Shown one piece after another: positions 1-8,555 of a stretch of 63,673 bases of DNA. Every line of letters begins with the position of its first letter. Positions within the stretch are counted from its first letter, which is position 1. The translations under genes were made by a program, and so were the position numbers. Location: positions 1 to 63,673 of the forward strand of contig NZ_JABBEA010000024.1 in the NCBI RefSeq assembly GCF_012912005.1, in the 5' to 3' direction. This DNA is from Paenibacillus sp. SZ31 (GTDB taxonomy: Bacteria > Bacillota > Bacilli > Paenibacillales > Paenibacillaceae). The notes beneath the pieces are model-generated. The model was not told where the DNA came from. It saw nothing but the letters and a program-made list of their open reading frames with translations, and searched no databases.

Positions 1-73
1 AGGTAGATAGGCTGGGGGTGGAAGTGCAGCAATGCATGGAGCTGACCAGTACTAATCGGTCGAGGGCTTATCC
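1..73 (+). rRNA. rrl: 23S ribosomal RNA, 3' end (partial)
   Basis: The first bases match the conserved 3' terminus of bacterial 23S rRNA, including the segment ACTAATCGGTCGAGGGCTTA at 51-70. Only the tail is present; the rest lies to the left of the window. The exact 3' end, near 73, is judged from similarity to Bacillus 23S ends. The spacer to 5S (74-213) contains no tRNA gene. Confidence 0.93.
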
Positions 74-213
74 AATTTGCAAGTGATAATTCGCATGTTT
101 CGTTTCGAATCTAGTTTTCAGAGAACAACACTCTGAACAACCGCTGAACCATTCATCCACACAGCCGTGTCGGACCGAATGGAACGCGAACGCATTTGTT
201 ACACAAATGCTCG

Positions 214-330
214 TTTGGTGGCGATAGCGGAGGGGTTCCACACGTACCCATCCCGAACACGACCGTTAAGCCCTCAAGCGCCGATGGTACTTGGACCGCA
301 GGGTCCTGGGAGAGTAGGACGCCGCCAAGC
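214..330 (+). rRNA. rrf: 5S ribosomal RNA
   Basis: A 117-base segment opens with TTTGGTGGCGATAGCGGAGG and closes with GTAGGACGCCGCCAAGC, the classical ends of Bacillales 5S rRNA. The internal CCCATCCCGAACACG (loop region) and GCGCCGATGGTA motifs are intact. It is the last gene of the left rRNA operon and is followed at once by a terminator hairpin. Confidence 0.96.
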
Positions 331-334
331 GAAG

Positions 335-370
335 AACCACTGCCGATGTAATTCGGTGGTGGTTTTATTT
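335..370 (+). terminator. rRNA operon terminator
   Basis: Starting five bases after 5S, an inverted repeat (AACCACTGCCGA pairing with TCGGTGGTGGTT, including G-U pairs) is followed by TTTATTTG. It has the form of an intrinsic terminator and ends the left rRNA operon. Confidence 0.8.
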
Positions 371-516
371 GTTTATTTTAGGGGATGCGAAAGCATCCCT
401 TATTTGACTTTGCAGGAATCCTCTGACACACTCATAGTAGTGGATACATAGATTTCGTATCAGACTTTCATTTTGAAAATGATCTCAACATTCTAGAGAA
501 CGGGGTGCAGGATGAG

Positions 517-1692
517 ATGGAAATTCAGAAATTGACGGTAAATGATTTTGAACCAGCGATGGAACTTTCCGAATATGCTTTTCAAGTGGTAATGAGTGAA
601 GAACAAAAAGAAAAGCGACGGAGTCAATTTTCGTCACAGGATATATGGGGTGTATATGAGGAAGGGCAGCTAGGAGCCAAACTTCACATTATTCCTTTTC
701 AGACCTATATTCATGGTAGATCGTTCGAGATGGGTGGTATTGCTGGCGTAGCCACCTGGCCAGAGTATAGACGCAAAGGCTGGGTAGCAGGTCTGCTGAA
801 GCATGCGTTGGAAGAAATGAACCGTAACAAACAAAGTATATCGTTCTTGCATCCATTCTCTTTTGGTTTCTATCGGAAGTATGGATGGGAGACCTATGTT
901 GAATTTAAACGATATAAAGTGCCTACAGCACATTTGCCTTCGAAAAAAGCGACACCTGGAACGATTCGGCGTGGCGATCCGGGTCTTAGCATATTAAAGC
1001 AAGTATACAGTGCTTACGCTGAGCGCTATAACGGAACCCTGGTCCGGGATGATGCAAGGTGGGAGAATTCAGTTCTTGTGAATGGGACCAGCCAGAAGGC
1101 TGTATATTTTGATGAAACTGATGTAGCACAAGGTTATCTTTTATATGAGGTAAAGGAAAATAAGTTTACCATTAAAGAGATTATCTATCTGAATGAAGAG
1201 GCTAGACAAGGGCTCTGGACTTTCATTGCCAATCATGATTCCATGATCCAGGAAGTGACGTTGCAGGCACCAGCCAGTGATACGCTTGCTTTCCAATTGG
1301 ATAACCCACGGATTCAGCAGGAGATTGTACCTTACTTTATGGCACGCATCGTTAGTGTGGAGCAGTTTATATCTCAGTATCCATTTGCAAGCCAGGATTC
1401 ACCGGTACAGATTGTTCTTCAGGTAGAAGATACCCACGCTCCGTGGAATGAAGGGGTATGGCAATTAAATGTGGCACTGAACGGAACCGCGTCCATATGG
1501 AAAACATCCGAGCCAATCACTGATGATCAGACCATTAAGGTAGATATTCAATCCCTTACGGCAATATTGATGGGATATCGCAGACCAACGGAAATGGCAC
1601 GGATCGGAAGAATTCAAGGACCTGACACAGCAATCAAGGCTTTGGAACAAGCGATTCCGGAACGGGAAACCTATTTGCTTGATTTCTTCTGA
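517..1692 (+). CDS. GNAT family N-acetyltransferase, Eis-like
   Basis: This 391-residue protein belongs to the Eis-type acetyltransferases, which have an N-terminal GNAT fold, a second GNAT-like fold and a C-terminal SCP2-like domain. The acetyl-CoA pyrophosphate loop is visible as RRKGWVAGLL at residues 85-94, followed by the family-typical LHPFSFGFYRKYGWE at 111-125. Members transfer acetyl groups to amines such as aminoglycosides or protein lysines; the substrate here cannot be read from sequence. An in-frame GTG at 505 could extend it by four residues, but ATG 517 starts the conserved part. It is monocistronic, between the rRNA terminator and its own terminator. Confidence 0.8.
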   Translation: MEIQKLTVNDFEPAMELSEYAFQVVMSEEQKEKRRSQFSSQDIWGVYEEGQLGAKLHIIPFQTYIHGRSFEMGGIAGVATWPEYRRKGWVAGLLKHALEEMNRNKQSISFLHPFSFGFYRKYGWETYVEFKRYKVPTAHLPSKKATPGTIRRGDPGLSILKQVYSAYAERYNGTLVRDDARWENSVLVNGTSQKAVYFDETDVAQGYLLYEVKENKFTIKEIIYLNEEARQGLWTFIANHDSMIQEVTLQAPASDTLAFQLDNPRIQQEIVPYFMARIVSVEQFISQYPFASQDSPVQIVLQVEDTHAPWNEGVWQLNVALNGTASIWKTSEPITDDQTIKVDIQSLTAILMGYRRPTEMARIGRIQGPDTAIKALEQAIPERETYLLDFF

Positions 1693-1762
1693 TGACTATT
1701 CCGCTGTTCCATTCAATTTGATTAGCTGATATAGAAATACGGCGTTATTGAAAGACAAATGG

Positions 1763-1793
1763 ACTTCTTCAGCAATTTTGGAGAGGTTTTTTT
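1763..1793 (+). terminator. Terminator after the acetyltransferase gene
   Basis: CTTCTTC (1764-1770) pairs with GGAGAGG (1780-1786), partly by G-U pairs, and is followed by seven T residues. It lies about 70 bases beyond the acetyltransferase stop codon and ahead of the ctsR promoter. Confidence 0.5.
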
Positions 1794-1845
1794 GTGTCTG
1801 GGGAATATTTCGTGTAAAATCGTAAAAAATGAATAGTGACCCCAC

Positions 1846-1873
1846 TTGGCAAACCCACAAAATATGCTATAAT
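1846..1873 (+). promoter_or_regulatory. SigA-type promoter of the ctsR operon
   Basis: TTGGCA (1846-1851) and TATAAT (1868-1873) are separated by 16 bases, and an extended -10 TGC sits directly upstream (1865-1867). Expected transcription start is near 1880, inside the CtsR operator. The leader to the ctsR start would be about 270 bases and contains no convincing gene. Confidence 0.75.
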
Positions 1874-1881
1874 GGTTATAA

Positions 1882-1904
1882 AGTCAAAGAAAGTCAAAGT
1901 CAAC
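1882..1904 (+). promoter_or_regulatory. CtsR operator (tandem heptads)
   Basis: AGTCAAA (1882-1888), a GAA spacer, and AGTCAAA (1892-1898) match the published CtsR consensus of two RGTCAAA heptads three bases apart. A third, imperfect heptad AGTCAAC abuts at 1898-1904. The site lies just downstream of the -10 box, so bound CtsR would block initiation. Loss of CtsR binding during heat or protein stress should release the operon. Confidence 0.88.
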
Positions 1905-2152
1905 TAAAGGTTTAATACTTAAGTAGCTTTCTTTCTACAATCTGATGCGTGGTCGCCAATATGCGGGATTCATTTCATCGGAGGATCAAGGAAATATTAA
2001 AGGACCTTCGTGCTTCCTTCGCTCTCCTGTTGACGTCTGTGGAAGCAAGATTCGCTGTTTTCCTGATTGGTTAAATGGGTAGAGAAGGTGTACTCTGTGG
2101 GGGCGTGTGGGTCCTTATTGACTTAACGTTTCAGACAGTGGAGGATGATTGG

Positions 2153-2614
2153 ATGCGTAATATCTCTGATATTATCGAACGATATCTGAAGAGTATTTTG
2201 CATGAAAGTCCCGAAGGAATGGTTGAAATTCAGCGTAATGATCTGGCAGATCAATTTTCATGTGTACCTTCCCAGATCAATTATGTCATCAGCACACGTT
2301 TTACCATCGAGAAGGGATACCTTGTAGAGAGTAAACGCGGCGGTGGCGGTTATGTTCGCATACAGCGCATTGAATTACCGGCCCAATCAGCTCTGCATAA
2401 TCATTTGCACCATAGTATTGGTGATGAGATCGGGCAGACTGCTGCCGAAGGTCTGATCTATCAACTGGAAGAAGCGCGTTTCTTGAGCAAGCGGGAAGCC
2501 GGGTTGATGCGAGCTGCTGTATCTAGAGAGGTTATATTGGTCAAACTTCCTTACCGGGATCAAATTCGTGCCAGAATGTTGAAGGCGATGTTAATATCTT
2601 TGCTCGGTAAATGA
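2153..2614 (+). CDS. ctsR: CtsR, class III stress gene repressor
   Basis: CtsR is the winged-helix repressor of clp genes in Firmicutes and here autoregulates its operon through the operator at 1882-1904. The 153-residue length matches the family. An N-terminal helix-turn-helix is followed by the beta-wing motif KRGGGGYVRI, whose glycines sense heat and whose arginine contacts DNA and can be phosphorylated by McsB. The C-terminal part is the dimerisation domain. ATG 2153 was chosen because a GGAGG Shine-Dalgarno site lies just upstream and the product then starts like known CtsR (MRNISDIIERYLK). An open frame extends upstream to 2075 but lacks similarity. Confidence 0.95.
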   Translation: MRNISDIIERYLKSILHESPEGMVEIQRNDLADQFSCVPSQINYVISTRFTIEKGYLVESKRGGGGYVRIQRIELPAQSALHNHLHHSIGDEIGQTAAEGLIYQLEEARFLSKREAGLMRAAVSREVILVKLPYRDQIRARMLKAMLISLLGK

Positions 2615-2645
2615 AAACTATCGGGGTCAAAGGAGGTACATCAAT

Positions 2646-3170
2646 ATGCTGTGCCAAGAATGCAATAAACGTCCGGCGACACTTCATTTTACGAAGATCG
2701 TGAATGGAGAGAAGACGGAATTCCATATTTGTGAGTCATGTGCCCGTGAAAAAGGGGAGATGATCCCCGGAACATCAGGTGGATTTTCCATTCACAATCT
2801 GTTGTCCGGGTTGCTCGATTTTGATCCAGCCGGCAAAAGTGGATCGGCAGGAACACCACCTGCAAAAGCTCTTCAATGTGAAGAGTGTGGTATGACGTAC
2901 TCACAATTTAGCAAAATAGGTCGGTTCGGCTGCAGTTCATGTTATAAATATTTTGACAGCCGTCTGGATCCTTTGTTCAAGCGGGTTCATGGCAGTACGT
3001 CTCATGTAGGCAAAGTGCCTGCACGAGCTGGTGGTCGCATAAAGGTGAAACGGCAAATCGCCGATCTGAAGCGTGAGCTTCAGGAGAGCATCGCCCAAGA
3101 GGAATTTGAAGAGGCGGCTCAGATCCGTGACCAGATCAGAGGACTTGAAAAAGAGATAGCTCAGGAGTAA
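2646..3170 (+). CDS. mcsA: McsA, zinc-binding activator of McsB
   Basis: McsA activates the arginine kinase McsB and helps deliver substrates to ClpCP. This 174-residue protein has two CxxC pairs near the N-terminus (CQEC and CESC) and two more in the middle (CEEC and CSSC), forming two zinc modules. A C-terminal UVR motif (LKRELQESIAQEEFEEAAQI) resembles the middle domain of ClpC. It lies 31 bases after ctsR with an AAGGAGG site and 28 bases before mcsB, so it is the second gene of the heat-shock operon. Confidence 0.95.
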   Translation: MLCQECNKRPATLHFTKIVNGEKTEFHICESCAREKGEMIPGTSGGFSIHNLLSGLLDFDPAGKSGSAGTPPAKALQCEECGMTYSQFSKIGRFGCSSCYKYFDSRLDPLFKRVHGSTSHVGKVPARAGGRIKVKRQIADLKRELQESIAQEEFEEAAQIRDQIRGLEKEIAQE

Positions 3171-3198
3171 AGTTTGTCATGAGTAGGAGGGATGCGTA

Positions 3199-4269
3199 AT
3201 GCCTAATCTGCGCTTTACAGAGAAGGCGCTCAGCGACTGGATGCGCAGTGATGCGGCTGATTCCGAAATCGTCATTAGCAGCCGTGTCCGGATCGCACGC
3301 AACCTTCAGCATGTTCCGTTTCCGATGCTGGCTTCCAATGAGCAATCGGAAGAGGTGCTGAATAAGCTGAGCGAAGTACTTCAATACGATGACGTTCATG
3401 CCTTTGGAGATTTTCATACGTTGGATCTGATCGATATTGACGAACTCGACAAACGAGTGCTGGTGGAGAAACATCTCATCAGTCCAAGTCTTGCGAATGA
3501 ATCCAAGAATGGTGCGGTTATTCTCAGTGAGGATGAGTCTGTCAGTATTATGATTAACGAAGAGGATCATCTTCGTATCCAGTGCCTCTATCCGGGGTTC
3601 CAGGTGAAAGAAGCCTGGGAGAAAGCTTCCGCAATAGATGATGCTTTTGAAGTGCACGTGGATTATGCTTTTGATGATCGTAGAGGATACTTAACCAGCT
3701 GCCCTACCAATGTAGGTACAGGTGTCAGAGCATCGGTTATGATGCACCTGCCTGCCCTGGTGATGACGCAGCAGATTGGCCGCATTTTAACCGCAGTATC
3801 CCAAGTGGGATTGACTGTAAGGGGAATATACGGCGAAGGCAGCGAGGCGATGGGTAACCTGTTCCAGATCTCGAACCAGATTACACTGGGACAGACCGAA
3901 CAGGAAGTCATCGAGAACCTGCATGGTGTTGTGTTACAGATGATTGGTCATGAGCGTACAGCCAGAGAACGTTTAATGACCGACTCCAGACTTCGAATTA
4001 CGGATCGTGTCATGCGTTCTTACGGCATATTGTCTCATGCAGCTATTGTTGATTCGAAGGAAGCTGCTCAGCGCTTATCGGATGTACGCCTTGGCGTGGA
4101 TCTCGGCTTACTGGATGGATTGACCATCACAGTAATGAATGAGTTGAATGTGATGACTCAGCCGGGATTTTTGCAGAAAACATTCGGGGAAGATATGCGC
4201 ACAGATGAGCGTGACATCTACCGTGCTCAGTTGATTCGTGATACGATCAATGCAGCGAAGCAGTCTTAG
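3199..4269 (+). CDS. mcsB: McsB, protein arginine kinase
   Basis: McsB phosphorylates arginine residues on CtsR and misfolded proteins; phosphoarginine is the degradation tag for ClpCP. The 356-residue protein has the guanidino-phosphotransferase fold: SSRVRIARNLQ near the N-terminus, NEEDHLRIQ in the middle and the catalytic cysteine loop SCPTNVGTG. The allosteric phosphoarginine-binding motif RDxxRA is present as RDIYRA at residues 338-343. All expected key motifs are intact, so it should be an active kinase. It follows mcsA in the operon and precedes clpC by 182 bases. Confidence 0.96.
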   Translation: MPNLRFTEKALSDWMRSDAADSEIVISSRVRIARNLQHVPFPMLASNEQSEEVLNKLSEVLQYDDVHAFGDFHTLDLIDIDELDKRVLVEKHLISPSLANESKNGAVILSEDESVSIMINEEDHLRIQCLYPGFQVKEAWEKASAIDDAFEVHVDYAFDDRRGYLTSCPTNVGTGVRASVMMHLPALVMTQQIGRILTAVSQVGLTVRGIYGEGSEAMGNLFQISNQITLGQTEQEVIENLHGVVLQMIGHERTARERLMTDSRLRITDRVMRSYGILSHAAIVDSKEAAQRLSDVRLGVDLGLLDGLTITVMNELNVMTQPGFLQKTFGEDMRTDERDIYRAQLIRDTINAAKQS

Positions 4270-4302
4270 TTTAGCTAATATTGTATTGAATTATGGTTTC
4301 AT

Positions 4303-4326
4303 GCCGCATTGCGGCTTTTATATAAT
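4303..4326 (+). other. Hairpin with T-run and possible internal promoter before clpC
   Basis: GCCGC-ATT-GCGGC (4303-4315) followed by TTTTA looks like a weak intrinsic terminator between mcsB and clpC. It runs directly into TATAAT (4321-4326), with TTCATG 17 bases upstream (4298-4303) as a poor -35 box. The arrangement could reduce read-through and restart transcription for clpC. Both elements are tentative. Confidence 0.35.
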
Positions 4327-4451
4327 AAGGCATGTATGAATGCCAAATGACTTTATTCGCAGCACGGCTGCAAACAAAAATGATATGAAGAATACGACGG
4401 GAGTTATTTGAATCCCCTCGTTTTATCCAAAACCATGGAGGTGCAGGAGAT

Positions 4452-6914
4452 ATGATGTTTGGAAGATTTACGGAACGGGCCCAAAAGGTGCTCGCACTCG
4501 CGCAGGAAGAAGCTGTCCGTCTCGGTCATAATAACATCGGTACTGAGCATATTTTGCTCGGCCTCATTCGTGAAGGTGAAGGCATCGCAGCCAAAGCACT
4601 GATCGGCCTGGGACTCGGATTGGAAAAAATTCAGGATGAAGTAGAAACGCTGATTGGCCGTGGCCAAGAGCAACCTACCAACATTGCATATACGCCACGT
4701 GCGAAAAAAGTAATTGAACTGTCTATGGATGAAGCTCGTAAATTGGGTCATACCTATGTAGGCACAGAGCATATTCTGCTCGGATTGATTCGTGAAGGCG
4801 AGGGTGTTGCAGCACGTGTGCTCAATAACCTGGGGATCAGCCTGAACAAAGCACGTCAACAAGTGCTGCAATTGCTTGGCAGCAGTGAAGCTGTATCCAG
4901 CCATAATGGAACACCTGCCAATGTAAGCACACCAACGCTGGACAGTCTGGCACGTGACCTCACGGCTTATGCGAGAGAGAACAATCTGGACCCGGTTATT
5001 GGACGTAGCAAAGAAATTGAGCGTGTCATTCAGGTACTCAGCCGTCGTACCAAGAACAACCCGGTATTAATCGGTGAACCAGGTGTAGGTAAAACAGCGA
5101 TTGCTGAAGGCCTTGCACAAAAAATCATTGCGAATGAGATTCCGGAAACATTGCGCGACAAACGTGTAATGACCCTGGATATGGGTTCAGTGGTAGCTGG
5201 AACCAAATATCGTGGTGAATTCGAAGATCGTCTGAAAAAAATCATGGATGAGATTCGTCAAGCAGGTAACATTGTCCTGTTCATCGACGAATTGCACACT
5301 TTGATTGGTGCAGGCGGAGCTGAAGGTGCTATCGATGCTTCTAACATTTTGAAACCGGCTCTGGCCCGTGGAGAATTGCAGTGCATTGGTGCAACAACGT
5401 TGGATGAGTATCGTAAATACATCGAGAAGGATGCAGCGCTTGAGCGTCGTTTCCAACCGATTACTGTTGATCAGCCTTCTCCGGAAGAAGCGATTCAAAT
5501 CTTGCATGGCTTGCGTGACCGTTATGAGGCGCATCACCGCGTGAAAATTACGGACGAAGCAATTGTGCAGGCGGTTAAACTGTCTGACCGTTATATTACA
5601 GACCGTTTCCTGCCAGATAAAGCGATTGACCTGATTGATGAAGCGGGTTCCAAAGTAAGATTGAACTCTTACACGATCCCACCAAACCTGAAACAACTGG
5701 AAAGCCGTCTGGAAGATATCCGTAAGGAAAAAGACGCTGCAGTTCAAAGTCAGGAGTTCGAAAAAGCAGCAGCTCTTCGTGATACGGAACAAAAAATCCG
5801 TGAAGAGCTGGATGTAACGAAGAACCAGTGGAAAGAGAAACAAGGTCGCACCGATTCCGAGGTTACTCCTGAGGATATCGCACAAGTGGTAGCCAGCTGG
5901 ACAGGAATCCCTGTGAACCAACTGAAAGAAGAAGAGACACAGCGTCTGATGAATCTGGAGTCTATTCTACATGAACGTGTCATCGGTCAGGATGAGGCAG
6001 TGAAGTCTGTCAGCCGTGCGGTTCGTCGTGCTCGTGCAGGACTTAAAGATCCAAAACGTCCGATGGGTTCATTCATTTTCCTCGGCCCTACAGGGGTAGG
6101 TAAAACAGAACTTGCTCGTGCTCTGGCTGAAGCGATGTTCGGCGATGAAAATGCAGTAATCCGGATTGATATGTCCGAGTATGGTGAGAAGCACTCGACT
6201 TCCCGACTTGTCGGAGCGCCTCCAGGATATGTTGGGTACGAAGAAGGTGGCCAGCTGACAGAGAAAGTTCGTCGCAAACCATATTCCGTAGTCCTGCTTG
6301 ATGAAATCGAGAAAGCACATCCAGAAGTATTCAATATCTTGTTACAAGTGCTTGAGGATGGTCGTCTGACGGATTCCAAAGGTCGCGTCGTTGACTTCCG
6401 CAATACGCTGATCATTCTGACATCCAACGTAGGTGCAGAAGCGATCAAACGTAATTCTACACTGGGCTTCACTGCAGTTGTAGATGCAGGAGCAGATTAT
6501 GACAATATGAAGGGTAAAGTGATGGATGAGCTGAAGAAAAGCTTCCGTCCAGAGTTCCTTAACCGGATTGATGAAATTATCGTGTTCCACTCACTCGAAG
6601 AAAAACACATCGCTGAAATTGTTACGCTGATGAGTGAAGAACTTCGTAAACGACTGCTCGAACATGAGGTCGATTTCGAACTCACTGATAATGCCAAGGC
6701 CTTCCTTGCCAAGTCAGGTTTCGATCCAGCTTACGGTGCGCGTCCGCTTCGTCGGGCGATCCAGAAGCATATCGAGGACAAATTGTCCGAAGAGTTGCTC
6801 ACAGGTAACGTAACCAAAGGGGATTCATTACTCATTGACGAGGAGAACGGTGCACTGTCTGTAACGAAAAAAGACGTGGTAGTTCCGTCCAATGAGGAAA
6901 TCGAAACCAAATAA
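4452..6914 (+). CDS. clpC: ClpC, AAA+ unfoldase of the ClpCP protease
   Basis: ClpC is a hexameric class I Hsp100 ATPase that unfolds arginine-phosphorylated and adaptor-bound proteins for ClpP. In the 820-residue protein there are two Clp-N repeats (residues 1-145), a first AAA+ module with Walker A GEPGVGKT (208-215) and Walker B VLFIDELH, a UVR-containing middle domain (LEDIRKEKDAAVQSQEFEKA), and a second AAA+ module with GPTGVGKTE and VVLLDEIEKAHP. The LGF tripeptide in NSTLGFTAV is the ClpP-docking loop. Start may be either ATG 4452 or the adjacent ATG 4455. It is the last gene of the CtsR operon. Confidence 0.97.
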   Translation: MMFGRFTERAQKVLALAQEEAVRLGHNNIGTEHILLGLIREGEGIAAKALIGLGLGLEKIQDEVETLIGRGQEQPTNIAYTPRAKKVIELSMDEARKLGHTYVGTEHILLGLIREGEGVAARVLNNLGISLNKARQQVLQLLGSSEAVSSHNGTPANVSTPTLDSLARDLTAYARENNLDPVIGRSKEIERVIQVLSRRTKNNPVLIGEPGVGKTAIAEGLAQKIIANEIPETLRDKRVMTLDMGSVVAGTKYRGEFEDRLKKIMDEIRQAGNIVLFIDELHTLIGAGGAEGAIDASNILKPALARGELQCIGATTLDEYRKYIEKDAALERRFQPITVDQPSPEEAIQILHGLRDRYEAHHRVKITDEAIVQAVKLSDRYITDRFLPDKAIDLIDEAGSKVRLNSYTIPPNLKQLESRLEDIRKEKDAAVQSQEFEKAAALRDTEQKIREELDVTKNQWKEKQGRTDSEVTPEDIAQVVASWTGIPVNQLKEEETQRLMNLESILHERVIGQDEAVKSVSRAVRRARAGLKDPKRPMGSFIFLGPTGVGKTELARALAEAMFGDENAVIRIDMSEYGEKHSTSRLVGAPPGYVGYEEGGQLTEKVRRKPYSVVLLDEIEKAHPEVFNILLQVLEDGRLTDSKGRVVDFRNTLIILTSNVGAEAIKRNSTLGFTAVVDAGADYDNMKGKVMDELKKSFRPEFLNRIDEIIVFHSLEEKHIAEIVTLMSEELRKRLLEHEVDFELTDNAKAFLAKSGFDPAYGARPLRRAIQKHIEDKLSEELLTGNVTKGDSLLIDEENGALSVTKKDVVVPSNEEIETK

Positions 6915-6959
6915 TATACAGCAAGCTTTGGAGTTAAACTTCAGCTTATATTGATTCTT

Positions 6960-6993
6960 AATCCTTCTCGGCTTTGGCCGGGGAGGATTTTTT
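6960..6993 (+). terminator. Terminator after clpC
   Basis: A 13-base-pair stem (6960-6972 with 6977-6989, three G-U or mismatched positions) and TTTG loop are followed by TTTTT. It ends the ctsR-clpC operon. Confidence 0.82.
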
Positions 6994-7174
6994 GCATTTT
7001 GGACAGAAGACGGACATGATTATGTCAGGAACATGTGTAAAGTTTGCGATAATCCTTTACGAAAAATCTCAAACAATGGTAAACTTTTAGTAACCCTGCA
7101 CGTCAGGGAGTTTGGGCAAAATTCGTCGAATAATGCAAAATGCTGTTATAAAACTAAATTATAGGAGTGCTGAA

Positions 7175-8542
7175 GTGGCCAAAGTTAAAACCAAGTTTCA
7201 ATGTACGGAATGCGGCTATGAAGCCCCCAAGTGGTACGGTAAGTGTCCGGGTTGTCAGTCATGGAATTCAATGGTGGAAGAAACAGAGACGGTAGTCAAA
7301 ACACAAGGAAGAAATTCTCCCCTGTTTGACAGTAAAGATAAACCGCTTCCTATCATAGATATAGATAGCGGTCAGGAACCGCGTGTACAGACTGGAATCG
7401 GAGAGTTAAACCGGGTATTGGGTGGCGGAATCGTTCCAGGTTCCCTCGTTCTGGTGGGCGGAGATCCAGGTATCGGTAAATCAACGTTGATGTTGCAGAC
7501 ATCCCATGCGTTGACGCATTCGGGTTTGCGTGTGTTATATGTATCGGGAGAGGAATCAGTCAAGCAAACCAAATTGCGGGCGGATCGTCTCGGGGCGCTC
7601 TCTGCCGAGTTGTATGTGCTGTGTGAAACCAATATGGAACGTGTAGAGGAAGCGGTGGATCAGATCCAGCCGCATTTTCTTGTCATCGACTCCATTCAGA
7701 CGGTATATCTTCCCGAAGTTACCAGTGCGCCAGGTAGTGTAGCACAGGTAAGGGAATGTACGTCAAGGTTCATGCGGATTGCCAAAGGCAGAGGCATTGC
7801 AACGGTTCTTGTGGGGCATGTTACCAAAGAAGGTGCCATTGCCGGTCCACGTATGTTAGAGCATATGGTGGATTGCGTGCTTTATTTTGAAGGAGAGCGT
7901 CATCATACGTATCGCTTACTCCGTGCGGTGAAGAACCGATTTGGTTCCACCAATGAGATTGGTATTTTTGAAATGGGCGAGGATGGACTTCGTGAAGTGG
8001 GCAATCCGTCTGAACTCTTTTTGTCGGAACGTCCACTAGGGGTAGCAGGTTCAACGGTAGTTGCCAGTATGGAGGGTACACGCCCTCTGCTTGTGGAATT
8101 GCAGGCGTTGATCTCGACGACCCATTTCCCTTCTCCCCGCCGTATGGCAACAGGGGTAGATCTGCATCGATTGAATCTGATTATTGCAGTGTTGGAAAAA
8201 CGAATGGGGATGTTCTTACAGACCCAGGATGCATATCTGAATGTAGCTGGAGGAGTAAGGCTGGATGAGCCCGCTGTAGACTTGGCGGTTGCCGTCAGCA
8301 TTGCATCCAGTTTGAGAGATGTACCAACCAAGCCGGACGACGTCATCTTTGGCGAGATCGGTCTGACAGGTGAAGTTCGAGCCGTATCACGGGCCGAACA
8401 ACGAGTGAAGGAAGCCGCAAAGCTGGGCTTCAAGCGAGTCATTTTACCAGAAAAAAGCTTAAAGGGCTGGAAACATCCTCGCGGGATACAACTGATCGGT
8501 GTGAATACCGTGGCAGATGCACTAGCGGTTGCTTTAGATTAG
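7175..8542 (+). CDS. radA: RadA (Sms), DNA repair helicase
   Basis: RadA is a RecA-related branch-migration helicase for recombination intermediates. The 455-residue protein starts with a C4 zinc finger (C10, C13, C24, C27), then the RecA-like ATPase with Walker A GGDPGIGKST (95-104) and the RadA-specific KNRFG motif, and ends in a Lon-protease-like domain. The frame is open from 7112, but GTG 7175 has an AGGAG site eight bases upstream and gives the canonical MAKVKTKFQC start. disA follows 13 bases later, so the two genome-integrity genes are probably cotranscribed. Confidence 0.95.
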   Translation: MAKVKTKFQCTECGYEAPKWYGKCPGCQSWNSMVEETETVVKTQGRNSPLFDSKDKPLPIIDIDSGQEPRVQTGIGELNRVLGGGIVPGSLVLVGGDPGIGKSTLMLQTSHALTHSGLRVLYVSGEESVKQTKLRADRLGALSAELYVLCETNMERVEEAVDQIQPHFLVIDSIQTVYLPEVTSAPGSVAQVRECTSRFMRIAKGRGIATVLVGHVTKEGAIAGPRMLEHMVDCVLYFEGERHHTYRLLRAVKNRFGSTNEIGIFEMGEDGLREVGNPSELFLSERPLGVAGSTVVASMEGTRPLLVELQALISTTHFPSPRRMATGVDLHRLNLIIAVLEKRMGMFLQTQDAYLNVAGGVRLDEPAVDLAVAVSIASSLRDVPTKPDDVIFGEIGLTGEVRAVSRAEQRVKEAAKLGFKRVILPEKSLKGWKHPRGIQLIGVNTVADALAVALD

Positions 8543-8555
8543 GGGGCATAACAAG

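Noticed and set aside
167..451. 94-codon open frame over the 5S rRNA
   Set aside because: It lies within 5S rRNA and its terminator; no ribosome-binding site or protein similarity.
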